NCBI RefSeq assembly: GCF_008704555.1
Contig: NZ_CP023702.1
Coordinates: 124,001 to 188,000, forward strand
Direction of reading: 5' to 3'
Source: Streptomyces nitrosporeus
GTDB taxonomy: Bacteria; Actinomycetota; Actinomycetes; Streptomycetales; Streptomycetaceae
Length of the DNA: 64,000 nt
Part shown: piece by piece, positions 63,962-64,000 of the stretch
Position numbering within the stretch: position 1 is the first letter of the stretch
How the letters are laid out: every line of letters starts with the position of its first letter
Program-made: the position numbers and the translations under genes
The notes under the pieces: model-generated
The model's database searches: none
What the model was told of the DNA's origin: nothing
What the model saw: the letters and a program-made list of their open reading frames with translations, nothing else

Positions 63962-64000
63962 TCAGCCTGCCACCGGGGGTGAGAGCCGGGCCAGCACCTG
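63962..64000 (-). CDS. Possible C-terminal end of a further gene
   Basis: Read from the right edge on the minus strand, one frame gives QVLARLSPPVAG and TGA at 63962, 46 bp before the esterase start. The end of an upstream gene is plausible, but only 13 codons are visible, so this is a guess. Confidence 0.3.
   Translation of the reverse strand, partial: QVLARLSPPVAG

Overview
This is a high-GC actinobacterial chromosome segment, almost certainly from Streptomyces. Nearly every codon ends in G or C, GTG and TTG starts are common, genes are coupled by ATGA/GTGA overlaps, and the content is typical of the genus: ergothioneine operon, RsbU/SpoIIE phosphatases, PF04672 methyltransferase, Rpf/LysM proteins, streptogrisin-type protease, SigB-type sigma factor. 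I saw no tRNA, rRNA, insertion sequence, prophage or CRISPR array. The gene order from the thioredoxin pair through ergothioneine, sdh and the GGDEF-EAL gene matches my unverified memory of the S. coelicolor left-arm SCO088x-SCO093x region.

Layout. 0-6 kb: a membrane-protein tail, a MalK/UgpC-type ABC ATPase, a 0.6-kb gene-free stretch, a divergent disulfide oxidoreductase/thioredoxin pair and a LacI regulator. 6-11.3 kb: a bacterial PARG-type gene divergent from the complete ergothioneine operon egtABCD. 11.2-18 kb: an ornithine-lipid type acyltransferase pair, an orphan solute-binding lipoprotein, dodecin, a HAD phosphatase, a DJ-1/PfpI protein, and a hydrolase/PAS-PP2C pair that closely resembles RsbQ-RsbP. 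18-25.8 kb: a short UvrA-like protein, succinate dehydrogenase sdhCAB and a divergent LysR regulator with a clear palindromic site between them. 25.8-33 kb: a GGDEF-EAL protein (RmdA-like) coupled to a methyltransferase, then a cell-surface island: proline-rich secreted protein, DUF4239 membrane protein, two related secreted proteins sharing a GGLGGS segment before the C-terminal anchor, and a class F-type sortase.

33-48 kb: universal stress protein, CapA lipoprotein, an ECF sigma factor overlapped tail-to-tail by a very small zinc-binding anti-sigma-like gene, a LytS/LytTR/solute-symporter operon, a sugar-lactone catabolic pair, a PAS-GAF-PP2C-HATPase protein, and a YndJ-DUF1990-lipase-maturation-factor operon controlled by two identical 12-bp palindromes. 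47.8-55.2 kb: an unrecognised 57-residue protein, an SDR-like protein with an N-terminal zinc-ribbon-like segment and no catalytic Tyr, then a stress-signalling block: SigB-type sigma factor, receiver-PP2C phosphatase, CHASE3 histidine kinase, single-domain receiver and RsbW-type ATPase behind a SigB-type promoter. 55-64 kb: DMT permease, Rpf-LysM-M23 cell-wall enzyme, alpha/beta hydrolase, M20 amidohydrolase, a streptogrisin-like protease behind a 22-bp palindrome, and a carboxylesterase.

The main theme is stress and cell-surface signalling. Four proteins of the PP2C/HATPase partner-switching type occur with two sigma factors, but I found no STAS anti-anti-sigma gene in the window. The least described items are the sortase/GGLGGS group, the 57-residue protein with its odd SDR neighbour, the receiver-PP2C/kinase/SigB block, and the convergently overlapping sigma/anti-sigma pair.
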